From positions 2,480,001-2,544,000 of the forward strand of contig OZ245048.1 in the NCBI GenBank assembly GCA_965224435.1: a DNA stretch of 64,000 nucleotides, given 5' to 3'. This DNA is from JAJRQY01 sp965224435 (GTDB taxonomy: Bacteria; Actinomycetota; Acidimicrobiia; Acidimicrobiales; SZUA-35). Each line of letters starts with the position of its first letter. Position 1 is the first letter of the stretch. Shown piece by piece: positions 15,965 to 24,011 of this stretch. The notes under the pieces were generated by a model. The model ran no database searches. It was not told the origin of the DNA and was given only the letters and a program-made list of their open reading frames with translations. Both the position numbers and the translations under genes were made by a program.

Positions 15965-18601
15965 GTGGAGCGGAGTGGCTTTTATCGTCGCGGCCGTCGG
16001 CCAGCACATGCTGGTCATCGTTCGTCGACCAGGTTTAGACACCGGGGCTACCTTTTCGCGACCAGTGTCATGCTGGGCACCATCCTTGGCTTGCCATCAA
16101 TTGCCCTGGCCGCCATCACCACCATTGATTTCCTGCAAGCACAGCTCACAGCCAGTGGCCCTCTCATCGAGGTTTATAACTATCAAGCTGGCTCGACCTG
16201 GGCCATTGATGAGCCCGCAGAGTTCGATCTCGGCCAGTTCGACGAGCGAACCACCAACGACTCGATTGGCAGCGACGGCATTGCCTTTGACCAGTTGACA
16301 CTCAAGCCGATCGGCCCCGAGGGCATAGCCGTTCCCAAGACCGACGACTTGGCCTGGTGGAGCACTGACTGGAATATCCGCCACTGCCTCGTCATTGACC
16401 ACACCGACCCGGCAGCCACCTCGGTTGATCAGTACCAGATCCGAGTCGAGCTTGATGTGCTCCAGTTGGTTGCTGATGGCTTCCTCCAGGCCGACACACA
16501 AGACTTCCGAGCCGTGGCCAGCGATGGAGCCACCCAACTCCCCCTCTGGGTCGATCCCCAGATGGACGCGGTCTGGATCCAGATCGATTCGATTGCCGCT
16601 GGTTCCCAACAGACCGTCTGCCTCTACTACGACCATCTGCTCGGCGATCAGCTTTCGCTGGCCAACCACAGCGAAGAAGCAGTCTTCACCTATGCCACAC
16701 CCAAGCCCGTGTACTACGGGGTTCACGAGCGCTATTCCGGCGGCATCCCGCTGGAAATTGCTGGCTACGTTGACGGTACCCAGTTCAACCTGGACGGCGG
16801 ACCAGCAGCCACTGTGGGCGCTGGTCAGCTACTCACGGTCAACGGTGTTGAGCCCGGCAGCATCATCTCGACCACAGGGCCCTTGTCTTCTCGAGCTCTG
16901 GGCGACGGCTATGACTCACTGGTCCCAATTTCATGGGCAGCACGATCCTTCGTTGTTCCTTCCGAGCGTTCCAACATCCAGCGATTGTCCATCTTCGCTC
17001 CTTTCGGCGATACGACGGTCACGATCTTTGAGGGTGCCAACCCTGGCCCGCTCACGACATTGACCGTTCCCGCCAATACCGCGGTCTGGTTGGAGCCACC
17101 GGGGGACACCATCAACAATGAGTCGATCCTGGTCGAATCTGATCTTCCGATCTTGTTGTTCCACGACTGGACCGACGGCCGAGACAGTTTCCCCATTGCG
17201 CCCTTCTTGGATGATGAGTGGTTTGGTATCGCCTCGACCCGGGCCCACATTGGGGCCAATACCACCGGCACCCATATCGATGAATACCGCTCAGATTCAG
17301 TTGATGAGCTGGACCGAGCCCTCAACCGAGGGTCCCATGTCATCACCGACAATGGCGGCTCCCAAGGTGGCGGGCCCAATGCTGGCGTGCGACTGGTGCT
17401 GGATTCTTCCGCCGATCCCGATCCGGAGGTCAGTCCGGTTGGAGCCGAGTTCGCAGCGATCAGCCAGGCCGATAGCGACGGCTGGGAGTCGGTCACCTTC
17501 TTCCCCGCCCAGGAGTTGAATAGCCGTTATGTGATTCCAACCTCGTCCCAGTACATCGTTGTTTCTTGTCCGGTGCCGGGCACGCAGATCGAGATTGCTC
17601 CACCGACCGGGCCAGCAACCACCATGACCTGTGATGGTCTCGGAACAGTTGGTTGGGCCAAGGAGACCGTGAGCATCCCCGTCACGCCCAGCACGTTCAC
17701 CATCGGTGGCCCGATCCTGGGGGTAGCCACCGTCGTTCGCTCACTCGATGGTGCCCCGTTCTACTTGCACTACGAGAACGAAGCTTCAGACGACGAAACC
17801 AATGTTTTGGGCATGAAGCAGGCCCGGCAGTACACCTGGCCCGAGCCAGTGGTAGCCGATCGGATTGAGGGTCTCTTCCCCGAAGAGGGCCTTTGGGTGA
17901 GTCCCGAACTTGTTGTTCCCGCTGGTACCCGAATCTTTGGAAATATCGACTTCACGACGGTCACACCTGTGGACACCGAGCTAGAAATCCAGGTCGCCAG
18001 CGACACAGCTCCTGCTCCAACCAGCTTTGCTGGTCCCGACGGAACAAGCTCCTCCTTCTTCACCCCAGACCAGCTTCCAGCCGTCCTGGACTTCGCCCAT
18101 GATGGCGATCAGTTCGTTCGCCTACGAGTTCGGCTGACCGCTGTTGATCGCACCAAGACTCCTCGCCTGTCCGCTGTCAGTGTTCGCTACAACCTGCCCC
18201 TGGTTGAACGTGACCTTGGGGTTCCGACATCACTGGCGGCTGAGGTTGCCGTTGACCCTGAACAGACGGCGATCTACCTCTTACGAGTACGTACCCAGAG
18301 TGCAGATCTAGCGGGAAGCACCCTTGGCTTGCAGGTCCGATCCAATGGTCCCGGGTTTGGTGTGCTGCGCCTGCGACTGGAGAATGTTGCCACCGGAGTG
18401 GCCTCGATTCAGCACGGCGGTGTGCCCGTCAACGGTGGTCCGCAACCCTTCGACTCGGCGTCCTCAGTCTCAGTGATTGCTGACTTGTCCGTTGTTACTC
18501 CTTCTTCTCAAGACACCCTCGATGGTTTCATCCGGGTGCATATCCAAGGCGGCGACATCATCGCCGAAACCGACTTCACCGTGGAGGTATCCAGCCCATG
18601 A
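15965..18601 (+). CDS. large exported DUF2341-like surface protein
   Basis: From GTG 15965 the product is 878 residues, with an Arg-rich N-terminus and then a signal-peptide core (MLGTILGLPSIALA, cleavage before AITTID). Around residues 120-240 it has WWSTDWNIRHCLVIDH and VDPQMDAVWIQI, resembling DUF2341 lectin-like beta domains. A long beta-rich body follows with TTPVDTELEIQVASDT-like strands and no obvious catalytic site. There is no sorting signal or C-terminal membrane helix. The start is uncertain; ATG at the signal core is possible. Its stop overlaps the next gene (ATGA), making a three-gene surface operon. Function unknown, probably envelope-associated. Confidence 0.75.
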   Translation: MERSGFYRRGRRPAHAGHRSSTRFRHRGYLFATSVMLGTILGLPSIALAAITTIDFLQAQLTASGPLIEVYNYQAGSTWAIDEPAEFDLGQFDERTTNDSIGSDGIAFDQLTLKPIGPEGIAVPKTDDLAWWSTDWNIRHCLVIDHTDPAATSVDQYQIRVELDVLQLVADGFLQADTQDFRAVASDGATQLPLWVDPQMDAVWIQIDSIAAGSQQTVCLYYDHLLGDQLSLANHSEEAVFTYATPKPVYYGVHERYSGGIPLEIAGYVDGTQFNLDGGPAATVGAGQLLTVNGVEPGSIISTTGPLSSRALGDGYDSLVPISWAARSFVVPSERSNIQRLSIFAPFGDTTVTIFEGANPGPLTTLTVPANTAVWLEPPGDTINNESILVESDLPILLFHDWTDGRDSFPIAPFLDDEWFGIASTRAHIGANTTGTHIDEYRSDSVDELDRALNRGSHVITDNGGSQGGGPNAGVRLVLDSSADPDPEVSPVGAEFAAISQADSDGWESVTFFPAQELNSRYVIPTSSQYIVVSCPVPGTQIEIAPPTGPATTMTCDGLGTVGWAKETVSIPVTPSTFTIGGPILGVATVVRSLDGAPFYLHYENEASDDETNVLGMKQARQYTWPEPVVADRIEGLFPEEGLWVSPELVVPAGTRIFGNIDFTTVTPVDTELEIQVASDTAPAPTSFAGPDGTSSSFFTPDQLPAVLDFAHDGDQFVRLRVRLTAVDRTKTPRLSAVSVRYNLPLVERDLGVPTSLAAEVAVDPEQTAIYLLRVRTQSADLAGSTLGLQVRSNGPGFGVLRLRLENVATGVASIQHGGVPVNGGPQPFDSASSVSVIADLSVVTPSSQDTLDGFIRVHIQGGDIIAETDFTVEVSSP

Positions 18602-19191
18602 CCACAATCTCTTCCAACTCTGACCTGCCCGCCAGGGTGGCGCCGCCCCGGCCCGTCCCCGATAGACCAGACGAGGTCAACTATGACGAGCTGGTCATCA
18701 GCGCCGCTAAGGCTGCCCTGCTGGTGCTCGGGGTCAAGGTGTTTGCCGTGCTCGCGCTGGCCCAGTACTTTGGCGCCCCCATCCGGTTCCAACTCTGGCG
18801 TGGGGTTCTCCCCCACTTCGCCTTCTCCACCAGCCCAGAAACCTTCGCTTCAATCGTGACCTGGTCGACCATCGCCATGGCCAGTGCCGCCTTGGTATTG
18901 GCGGCGGTCACCGTTGCCCGCACCACTGATCGGGATCGTCAACGGTTGTGGGGGCGACTGATAGCCGGCGTTGTTGTGCTGGAGACCCTGGCTCTGCAGG
19001 TCTTTCGCCAACCTCAGGGCGGACCGAGTGTGCAGTGGCAATGGTCTTGGTTGGTCATCGTCACCGGCCTTGCCGGAATCATCCTGCTGGCGGTCCCGCT
19101 ATGGACCGAACGCCGGACCGAACGAAGTGAAGCAAGCCGCAGCGCACCGATCAACGAGGATGCGGAAGCCAATATTGGAGAGCAGTCATGA
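18598..19191 (+). CDS. four-helix integral membrane protein, unknown function
   Basis: The 197-residue protein has a Pro-rich cytoplasmic N-terminus (about 30 residues) and four predicted transmembrane helices: around residues 35-57, 80-103, 118-137 and 145-164. A charged C-terminal tail rich in Arg, Glu and Ser follows. It lies between two exported proteins with 4-nt overlaps on both sides, so it probably helps to localise or assemble them. I see no signal-peptidase, flippase or transporter motif. Confidence 0.75.
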   Translation: MTTISSNSDLPARVAPPRPVPDRPDEVNYDELVISAAKAALLVLGVKVFAVLALAQYFGAPIRFQLWRGVLPHFAFSTSPETFASIVTWSTIAMASAALVLAAVTVARTTDRDRQRLWGRLIAGVVVLETLALQVFRQPQGGPSVQWQWSWLVIVTGLAGIILLAVPLWTERRTERSEASRSAPINEDAEANIGEQS

Positions 19192-19829
19192 GCATTCGTT
19201 TGAGAGCCAATGGATCTTTCACCAAGGTTGGGGCTCTGGCCACAGTCCTGCTAATCCTGTTCGCCATCCCCGTGGCTGCTGATGTTGCGGTGCAGAACTT
19301 CATGGCGGCCGAGGTGGTGACCGCTGACGCGTGTTTCACCAAGACTCCTGGAGCCGATGCGGCTTCAGCCACCGGGTTTTTCTCCTTTGATGACACCGCA
19401 ACCGTGACCGATGCTGGTGTCGACCTATTGCAAGAGACCAGCACCATTCAAGCCTTTGCGGGCGACCGGCTGCTCTATAGCGAGGCCGTCGACTTCAACA
19501 ATGCCTGCGGCAACGACTTGACCCTGACCTTCCTAAGCTCGGTCGATCCGGCTGGCGGCTTGGCCATTGAGCCTGCAACCGGTGGTATCTGGGATGACGT
19601 GAATGTCTCGTTCTACCTGGCAGATCCAGCCGGGGTTGTCGTTCCTGGCCTTCCCGGCACCTGGGTGGAGATGCTGAGCGTGGCCGGTGGAGTCGTAACC
19701 ACGCCGGGTTCTGTTGTCATTGCCGATGGCACCACGTCAACCATGGCTGTCGTCGTTGATACCGACGATGCTGTCACTGTTGGAGCAACCGGAACCCTTC
19801 GCTGGATCGCCGCCGCCGACCACGGCTAA
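19188..19829 (+). CDS. small exported beta-rich protein
   Basis: The 213-residue product has a Sec signal (basic start, hydrophobic ALATVLLILFAIPVAA, cleavage before DVAVQN). A secreted domain follows with two Cys (DACFTK and NNACGND) that probably pair, and many beta-type Val/Thr strands. The IPVAADVAVQNF beginning resembles camelysin/TasA-like exported subunits, but that resemblance is weak. It is the last gene of the DUF2341-like operon and may be a filament or matrix subunit. Confidence 0.72.
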   Translation: MSIRLRANGSFTKVGALATVLLILFAIPVAADVAVQNFMAAEVVTADACFTKTPGADAASATGFFSFDDTATVTDAGVDLLQETSTIQAFAGDRLLYSEAVDFNNACGNDLTLTFLSSVDPAGGLAIEPATGGIWDDVNVSFYLADPAGVVVPGLPGTWVEMLSVAGGVVTTPGSVVIADGTTSTMAVVVDTDDAVTVGATGTLRWIAAADHG

Positions 19830-19857
19830 CTCTTTCAGGCTGATACCCCGGCCGATG

Positions 19858-19902
19858 TTGTGAGCGCAGCGAGCAACTCGCTTAGTGAGCGAAGCGAACG
19901 GC
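19858..19902. repeat. short palindromic GCGAGC/GCGAAGC repeat element
   Basis: Between two convergent genes the sequence holds GCGAG-CAA-CTCGC (a 5-bp hairpin) and then GTGAGCGAAGCGAACG, echoing the preceding GTGAGCGCAGCGAGC. Such GAGCGAAGCGA palindromes are common as intergenic REP-like elements or bidirectional terminators in high-GC genomes. No U tract is present. Confidence 0.4.
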
Positions 19903-19961
19903 GCCGACTTGGCACCGAACTGGTGTCGCATATGGGTCGCTACCGGTGCCAGATCGGAAAA

Positions 19962-20810
19962 TCAGGGGCGAACGACCGCACCGAGGGTGTCGACTTCGAG
20001 TTGAAGGATGTCGGCATCACCAGGTAAGGCAGCCGCCACTGCTTCAACCTTGCTCGCCTCGGTGATGATGGTAATGGTTGGTCCCGAGCCACTAAGCCAG
20101 GCCGCAGCGGCTCCTGCTTCAAGTGCGGAGTCCAAAGCCAGCTTGGAGTCTGGCGCTGCATCCAGCCGGGCTGGCTGATGGAGCCGGTCCTGAGTTGCCT
20201 GCGCCAGCTTCGACAAGTCACCCTCATAGAGGGCCGAGACGAGTAAGCCAATACGGCCGAGGTTGAAGACTGCGTCGACACGGTCAATCTGGGTGGGCAT
20301 CACCGCTCGGGACGCATCGGTCGGCGTGGTGGCGTCGTTGGGAACCCACGCCAGCAATCGTCCGGGCACGGCCAGGTTGAGTCGATGGTTCTTGTTGTCA
20401 ACAATCACATGCAGACCACCAAAGACTGCGGGCGCAGCATTGTCGCCATGACCTTCAAGGTCACAAACAAGGGGGTAGGCGGCCAGTTGGGCCTGCTCGT
20501 TTGACAGTCCCTCTTGCACCTTGGCCAGTACGGCACCAGCAGAGCGGGCCGCGGCAGAGAAACCAAGACCTCGACTGGGGGCGAAACCGAATCCGAACCA
20601 GATCGGCGCCGACCCTCCGGCAGCCTCATAAGCAATGCGAGCAATATGGTCGGGGCCACAAACCTCTGCTTCGACCTTCACCTTCTTCGAGAAGCCCTTA
20701 GCGTCGGGTGGCGTGTCGCTGACCCAGCAATGACGGTTCAAAGCAAGACCAAGTACGTCGAAACCTGGTCCCAAGTTGGCTGTTGATGCGGGGGCGAAGA
20801 CGGCAGTCAC
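19962..20810 (-). CDS. thrB: homoserine kinase
   Basis: The 282-residue GHMP-family kinase phosphorylates L-homoserine to O-phosphohomoserine for threonine synthesis. Key segments are APASTANLGPGFDVLGLAL at the N-terminus, the ATP-binding PSRGLGFSAAA around residue 78, and the C-terminal WLSGSGPTI motif 3. It starts with GTG at 20810. It stands alone here rather than in a hom-thrC-thrB operon. Identification as ThrB rather than another GHMP kinase rests on the ASTANLGPGFD start and the overall length. Confidence 0.93.
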   Translation of the reverse strand: MTAVFAPASTANLGPGFDVLGLALNRHCWVSDTPPDAKGFSKKVKVEAEVCGPDHIARIAYEAAGGSAPIWFGFGFAPSRGLGFSAAARSAGAVLAKVQEGLSNEQAQLAAYPLVCDLEGHGDNAAPAVFGGLHVIVDNKNHRLNLAVPGRLLAWVPNDATTPTDASRAVMPTQIDRVDAVFNLGRIGLLVSALYEGDLSKLAQATQDRLHQPARLDAAPDSKLALDSALEAGAAAAWLSGSGPTITIITEASKVEAVAAALPGDADILQLEVDTLGAVVRP

Positions 20811-20879
20811 GACCGGCAGGTTAGTTCACCGCTCGCTCGAAACAGACCTTGATCTGAAAGCAGCCGCAATCGGCCCAGT

Positions 20880-20918
20880 TCTTAGGTCCAGCTCTTAGGC
20901 CCAGCTCTTGGGGCCAGA
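20880..20918. repeat. three tandem 13-bp repeats in the thrB upstream gap
   Basis: Three contiguous 13-bp copies (20880-20892, 20893-20905, 20906-20918) follow the pattern T-C-T-T-[AG]-G-G-x-C-C-A-G-[CA]. They lie between the divergent starts of thrB (20810) and the NTF2-like gene (20958). They could be regulatory iterons or a slippage product. Confidence 0.55.
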
Positions 20919-20957
20919 CTGGAGGCACCGTCTGGCAACAGACCTTAGGCTTGACAC

Positions 20958-21320
20958 ATGATGCAGCTCGACGATTTTATCGCCCTGGAAACCGCCGTTT
21001 GGCTCGCGTTGCAAGCTGGTGATGTCGATGCCGATCGACAATCGCTGTCCGAGGACTTTCTTGGTGTCTACCCCAGCGGATTTGCTAACCGTTCCGACCA
21101 TGTTGGTCAGTTGGCGAATGGAGCAACGGTTAGCGAGTTCGCCATCCTTGACGCACGAATGACGGTTGTTTCTGAGCATGACGTCATCTTGTCTTACCGG
21201 GCTGATTTCACACGGAATGGGCCGGGTCAAGAGCCGGAGTCAATGTACGTGTCGTCCCTGTGGTCAAAACGTGACGGACGTTGGCTCAACACATTCAGCC
21301 AGGACACGCCAGTCAGCTAG
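20958..21320 (+). CDS. DUF4440/SnoaL-like (NTF2 fold) protein
   Basis: The 120-residue protein fits the NTF2-like DUF4440 group: LETAVWLALQAGDVDADRQSLSEDFLGVYPSG near the N-terminus and VSSLWSKRDGRWLNTFSQDTP at the C-terminus. Such proteins form small cone-shaped ligand-binding domains, occasionally enzymes. ATG 20958 or 20961 may start it. The stop codon sits in the first copy of a 28-bp tandem duplication. Confidence 0.8.
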   Translation: MMQLDDFIALETAVWLALQAGDVDADRQSLSEDFLGVYPSGFANRSDHVGQLANGATVSEFAILDARMTVVSEHDVILSYRADFTRNGPGQEPESMYVSSLWSKRDGRWLNTFSQDTPVS

Positions 21321-21379
21321 ATGACAAGGCCCGTCCTGGCATGACTAGATGACAAGGCCCGTCCTGGCATGACTAGATG
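21318..21379. repeat. perfect 28-bp tandem duplication between convergent genes
   Basis: Positions 21318-21345 and 21346-21373 are identical 28-bp units, followed by the first six bases of a third copy. The first unit starts exactly at the TAG stop of the NTF2-like gene; the partial third copy holds the stop of the convergent membrane gene. It looks like recent replication slippage that left both coding frames intact. Confidence 0.9.
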
Positions 21380-21936
21380 GCTCGACCCAGCAAGAACATC
21401 AACAGCCCGATGGCGAAGGAACCGGCAGCGAACATCGTCATGGTTCCACCCGCCAGCAAGGCCGCCGGGTTGAGTATGACGATTCCACCAAGGAGCTTGC
21501 CGTAGTGGCTGTCGTTGAACAGGTCCATGACTTCCTTGGTCCCCATGGCCGACTTGACGAAGGCCCGTGGAGACTTCGGCTTCTCCACCATCCCATCAAG
21601 CACCGCAAGCATGGGAGTCAGGTCTTCTTTCACTTCTTCGCCACTGGTCGGCATGGCTCGGAGTTGTGTAGGCACAAGGATCGCCGCTTCCAGAGCGACG
21701 CGGAAACGCCACAAGACAAAGGCTGGCCAACACATGGCTAGTCCGATAAGCAAGCCGAGCCACCACCACCAGCCAGCAAGAATGAAGCCGACAAACATCA
21801 ACAGGCCGCCAAGAATGGCTAGCCCCATGAACAACCCGGCGATGGCCCGTAGCCCCTTGACGATGATCGTCAGTCGCTCAAGAATCCCAACAAGTCGCTC
21901 CAAATAGCTATGCACGGCCAAGACTCTAGTGGGCAT
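21373..21936 (-). CDS. membrane protein of unknown function
   Basis: The 187-residue product from ATG 21936 has two adjacent N-terminal transmembrane helices (about residues 30-75, with the striking GWWWWLGLLIGLAMCWPAFV). A soluble loop with basic and acidic patches follows, then a C-terminal hydrophobic pair ending IGLLMFLLGRAI. It resembles uncharacterised actinobacterial membrane proteins with a helix-rich loop. It is divergent from the SDR gene by 48 nt. No function assigned. Confidence 0.75.
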   Translation of the reverse strand: MPTRVLAVHSYLERLVGILERLTIIVKGLRAIAGLFMGLAILGGLLMFVGFILAGWWWWLGLLIGLAMCWPAFVLWRFRVALEAAILVPTQLRAMPTSGEEVKEDLTPMLAVLDGMVEKPKSPRAFVKSAMGTKEVMDLFNDSHYGKLLGGIVILNPAALLAGGTMTMFAAGSFAIGLLMFLLGRAI

Positions 21937-21984
21937 CGGACCGAGTCTCTGGCTGGATTCAGATGAACCGTCTAGCGTGCGCCT

Positions 21985-22788
21985 ATGGAACTCTCCAATG
22001 CCCATGTCGTCATTACTGGTGGTTCACGGGGCATCGGTGCCGCCATGGCCCGATCCTTCGTCAAGGCTGGCGCCAGGGTCTCGCTGGTGGCCCGAAGCGT
22101 GGAGGACCTCAAGGCGTTGGCGTCCGAACTGGGTGGCCAGGCCTTTCCCGCCGACCTGATGGATCCCCGCGAGGTCGACAATCTCATCCCTCAAATAACA
22201 GAAGAAGCCGGCGCAATCGACGTGCTGGTGAACAATGCGGGAATCGAGACCAACGCCTTCTTCCACAATGTCACCGCCAAACAGATTCGCGACATCACCA
22301 CCCTGAATCTGGAAGTGCCAATGGTTCTGACCCGAGCGGTGCTGGGCGGCATGCTGGAACGTAACCATGGCCATCTGGTCTTCACCAGCTCACTGGCTGG
22401 CTCGGCCGGATTCCCTGGGCTCACTGCCTATGGAGCTACCAAGGCTGGTCTCAGCAACTTTGCTGCTGGCCTGCGAATGGAGTTGCGCGATACCAGTATT
22501 CACTCAACGGTAGTTGCCCCCGGCCCGGTGGACACTGGCATGTGGGACACGCTGGAAGGTGCCGATGACCTTGCTCCCGTCCTCACTCGTCTCAAGCGGC
22601 TCCAGGTCATTCCCAAGAAGTCTCCCGAGCTGATCGCCAAGCGAACCGTCGCCGCGGTCGAGGCCAATCGACGTCACGTACGAACACCTCGCCGACTGAC
22701 AGTCAACGGCTTGCTCCGGGAAGCTCCGAACCGGATCAGCGAAGCCCTGCTAGCTGGTGTTCCTCTCGGGCCTCAGCTCAAGAAGTAG
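21985..22788 (+). CDS. short-chain dehydrogenase/reductase
   Basis: The 267-residue SDR has TGGSRGIGAAM for nucleotide binding, VNNAGIE, the catalytic serine in FTSSLAG, and TAYGATKAGL with Tyr and Lys. ARSVEDL after beta-2 favours NADP(H). It starts at ATG 21985 and is followed 45 nt later by a TetR-type regulator gene carrying a palindrome over its start. The regulator may control this gene too. Substrate unknown. Confidence 0.9.
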   Translation: MELSNAHVVITGGSRGIGAAMARSFVKAGARVSLVARSVEDLKALASELGGQAFPADLMDPREVDNLIPQITEEAGAIDVLVNNAGIETNAFFHNVTAKQIRDITTLNLEVPMVLTRAVLGGMLERNHGHLVFTSSLAGSAGFPGLTAYGATKAGLSNFAAGLRMELRDTSIHSTVVAPGPVDTGMWDTLEGADDLAPVLTRLKRLQVIPKKSPELIAKRTVAAVEANRRHVRTPRRLTVNGLLREAPNRISEALLAGVPLGPQLKK

Positions 22789-22807
22789 GCGCCTTCTTGA
22801 CGTTCGA

Positions 22808-22835
22808 ATGTTTTAGAGACAAGCCTCTAAAACAT
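22808..22835. promoter_or_regulatory. perfect 11-bp inverted repeat over the TetR start codon (operator)
   Basis: ATGTTTTAGAG (22808-22818) and CTCTAAAACAT (22825-22835) are perfect reverse complements 6 nt apart, and the second half includes the A and T of the TetR gene's ATG at 22834. An AT-rich 28-bp palindrome in GC-rich DNA immediately before a TetR gene is a classic autoregulatory operator. With the mRNA start inside it, the transcript may be nearly leaderless. Confidence 0.75.
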
Positions 22836-23460
22836 GTCAAGGCCTCAGAAGTTCAGTACGGAGCAGGTTCTGGATCACTCCTTGCGACTCTGCAACCGGG
22901 AAGGGATCCAGTCCCTGACCATCAGTGCCATTGCCCGTTCCGTTGGTGCACCGAGTGGATCCATCTATCACCGATTTGCCAGCCGGGATGTCCTTGTTGC
23001 TTCCCTGTGGCTACGGACCATTGACCGATTCCAGACCGGTTTCCTTGCCGCATTGCAGAACCCCGATCCAATGGCAGCGGCATTCGAAGCGGCCAGACAC
23101 ACCCTGACCTGGAGCCGCGAGTATTTCGACGACGCTCAGCTCTTGTTGGTGCATCGTCGAGAAGACTTGCTTGCCGATAGCTGGCCAGAAGAGATTCGAG
23201 AAGAATCGGCCATTCAAGACAACAAGGGTCGCGAGGCAATGACGAGTCTGTGCCGCTCACTCGGTGCCCTCGGCCCAGACAGCGAACGGGTCCACTTCGC
23301 CGTTGTCACCATTCCCATGGGTGCAGTTCGTCCTGCCCTCAATAGAGGGAAACGACCCAGTGAGGCTACCGAACGCCTCGCCCTTGAAGCCGTTGGTGCC
23401 ATGCTCGCTCCCTTGGCCGCAAATCTGAATCCAACGAACAGCCCAGAAGGTCCCGCATGA
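22834..23460 (+). CDS. TetR-family transcriptional regulator
   Basis: The 208-residue protein has the TetR helix-turn-helix at residues about 10-55: VLDHSLRLCNREGIQSLTISAIARSVGAPSGSIYHRF in outline, with SIYHRF as the recognition-helix end. The rest is a helical ligand-binding domain. The palindrome overlapping its own start codon strongly suggests autorepression. It overlaps the next gene, an FMN-binding protein, by ATGA; that gene and possibly the upstream SDR are the likely regulon. Confidence 0.92.
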   Translation: MSRPQKFSTEQVLDHSLRLCNREGIQSLTISAIARSVGAPSGSIYHRFASRDVLVASLWLRTIDRFQTGFLAALQNPDPMAAAFEAARHTLTWSREYFDDAQLLLVHRREDLLADSWPEEIREESAIQDNKGREAMTSLCRSLGALGPDSERVHFAVVTIPMGAVRPALNRGKRPSEATERLALEAVGAMLAPLAANLNPTNSPEGPA

Positions 23461-24011
23461 GCCGCCAGGTTTCTCCCACACCCTTGGGCTCGACTGCTGC
23501 CGGGATCAGTGAAGAGGACTGGTTTGACATCTGCCAGACTGTCAATCGTGGTTTGCGTTCAAGCCTTCATTGCTCGATCGCCACCATCAACTCGGATGGC
23601 TCTCCTCACCTGGCACCCATTGGTTCTGTCCGCTTGTTCGAAACGGGCCCCGAGCGCCGTGGGCTCTTCTTCGAGATATTCGCCACGACGCAAGCGAAGA
23701 ATCTCGAACGGGACCCTCGCTTCACCCTGCTGGCTGTCGACAGTTCGTTGGAGTTCTGGGTCGATTCAATGACGGAGGGAGCCTTCCAACAGCCTCCGGG
23801 AGTCCGCCTAACGGGAACAGCTGGCATTCGTCGCATAGCTACCGAAGAAGAGATTCAGCACTTCCAGCGATTCACCAAGCCGCTTAGCCACCTCAAGGGC
23901 CATGACATGCTTTGGGGCAACACGAAGTGGGTTCGCGAGCTGCATTTTGACCATGCCGAAGCTCTCCGTATCGGCCTGATGACAAGATCGACCGACGAGA
24001 CAGCCCTCTAG
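23457..24011 (+). CDS. pyridoxamine-5'-phosphate-oxidase-family (FMN-binding split barrel) protein
   Basis: The 184-residue protein has the split-barrel signature SLHCSIATINSDGSPHLAPIGSVRLF followed by AKNLERDPRFTLLAVD, which places it in the PNPOx-like FMN or F420-binding superfamily. Such proteins are flavin or F420 reductases or heme-degrading enzymes; a true PdxH is less likely given its divergence. It is co-transcribed with the TetR regulator (4-nt overlap) and converges on an SDR gene with a 4-nt overlap of stop codons. Confidence 0.82.
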   Translation: MSRQVSPTPLGSTAAGISEEDWFDICQTVNRGLRSSLHCSIATINSDGSPHLAPIGSVRLFETGPERRGLFFEIFATTQAKNLERDPRFTLLAVDSSLEFWVDSMTEGAFQQPPGVRLTGTAGIRRIATEEEIQHFQRFTKPLSHLKGHDMLWGNTKWVRELHFDHAEALRIGLMTRSTDETAL

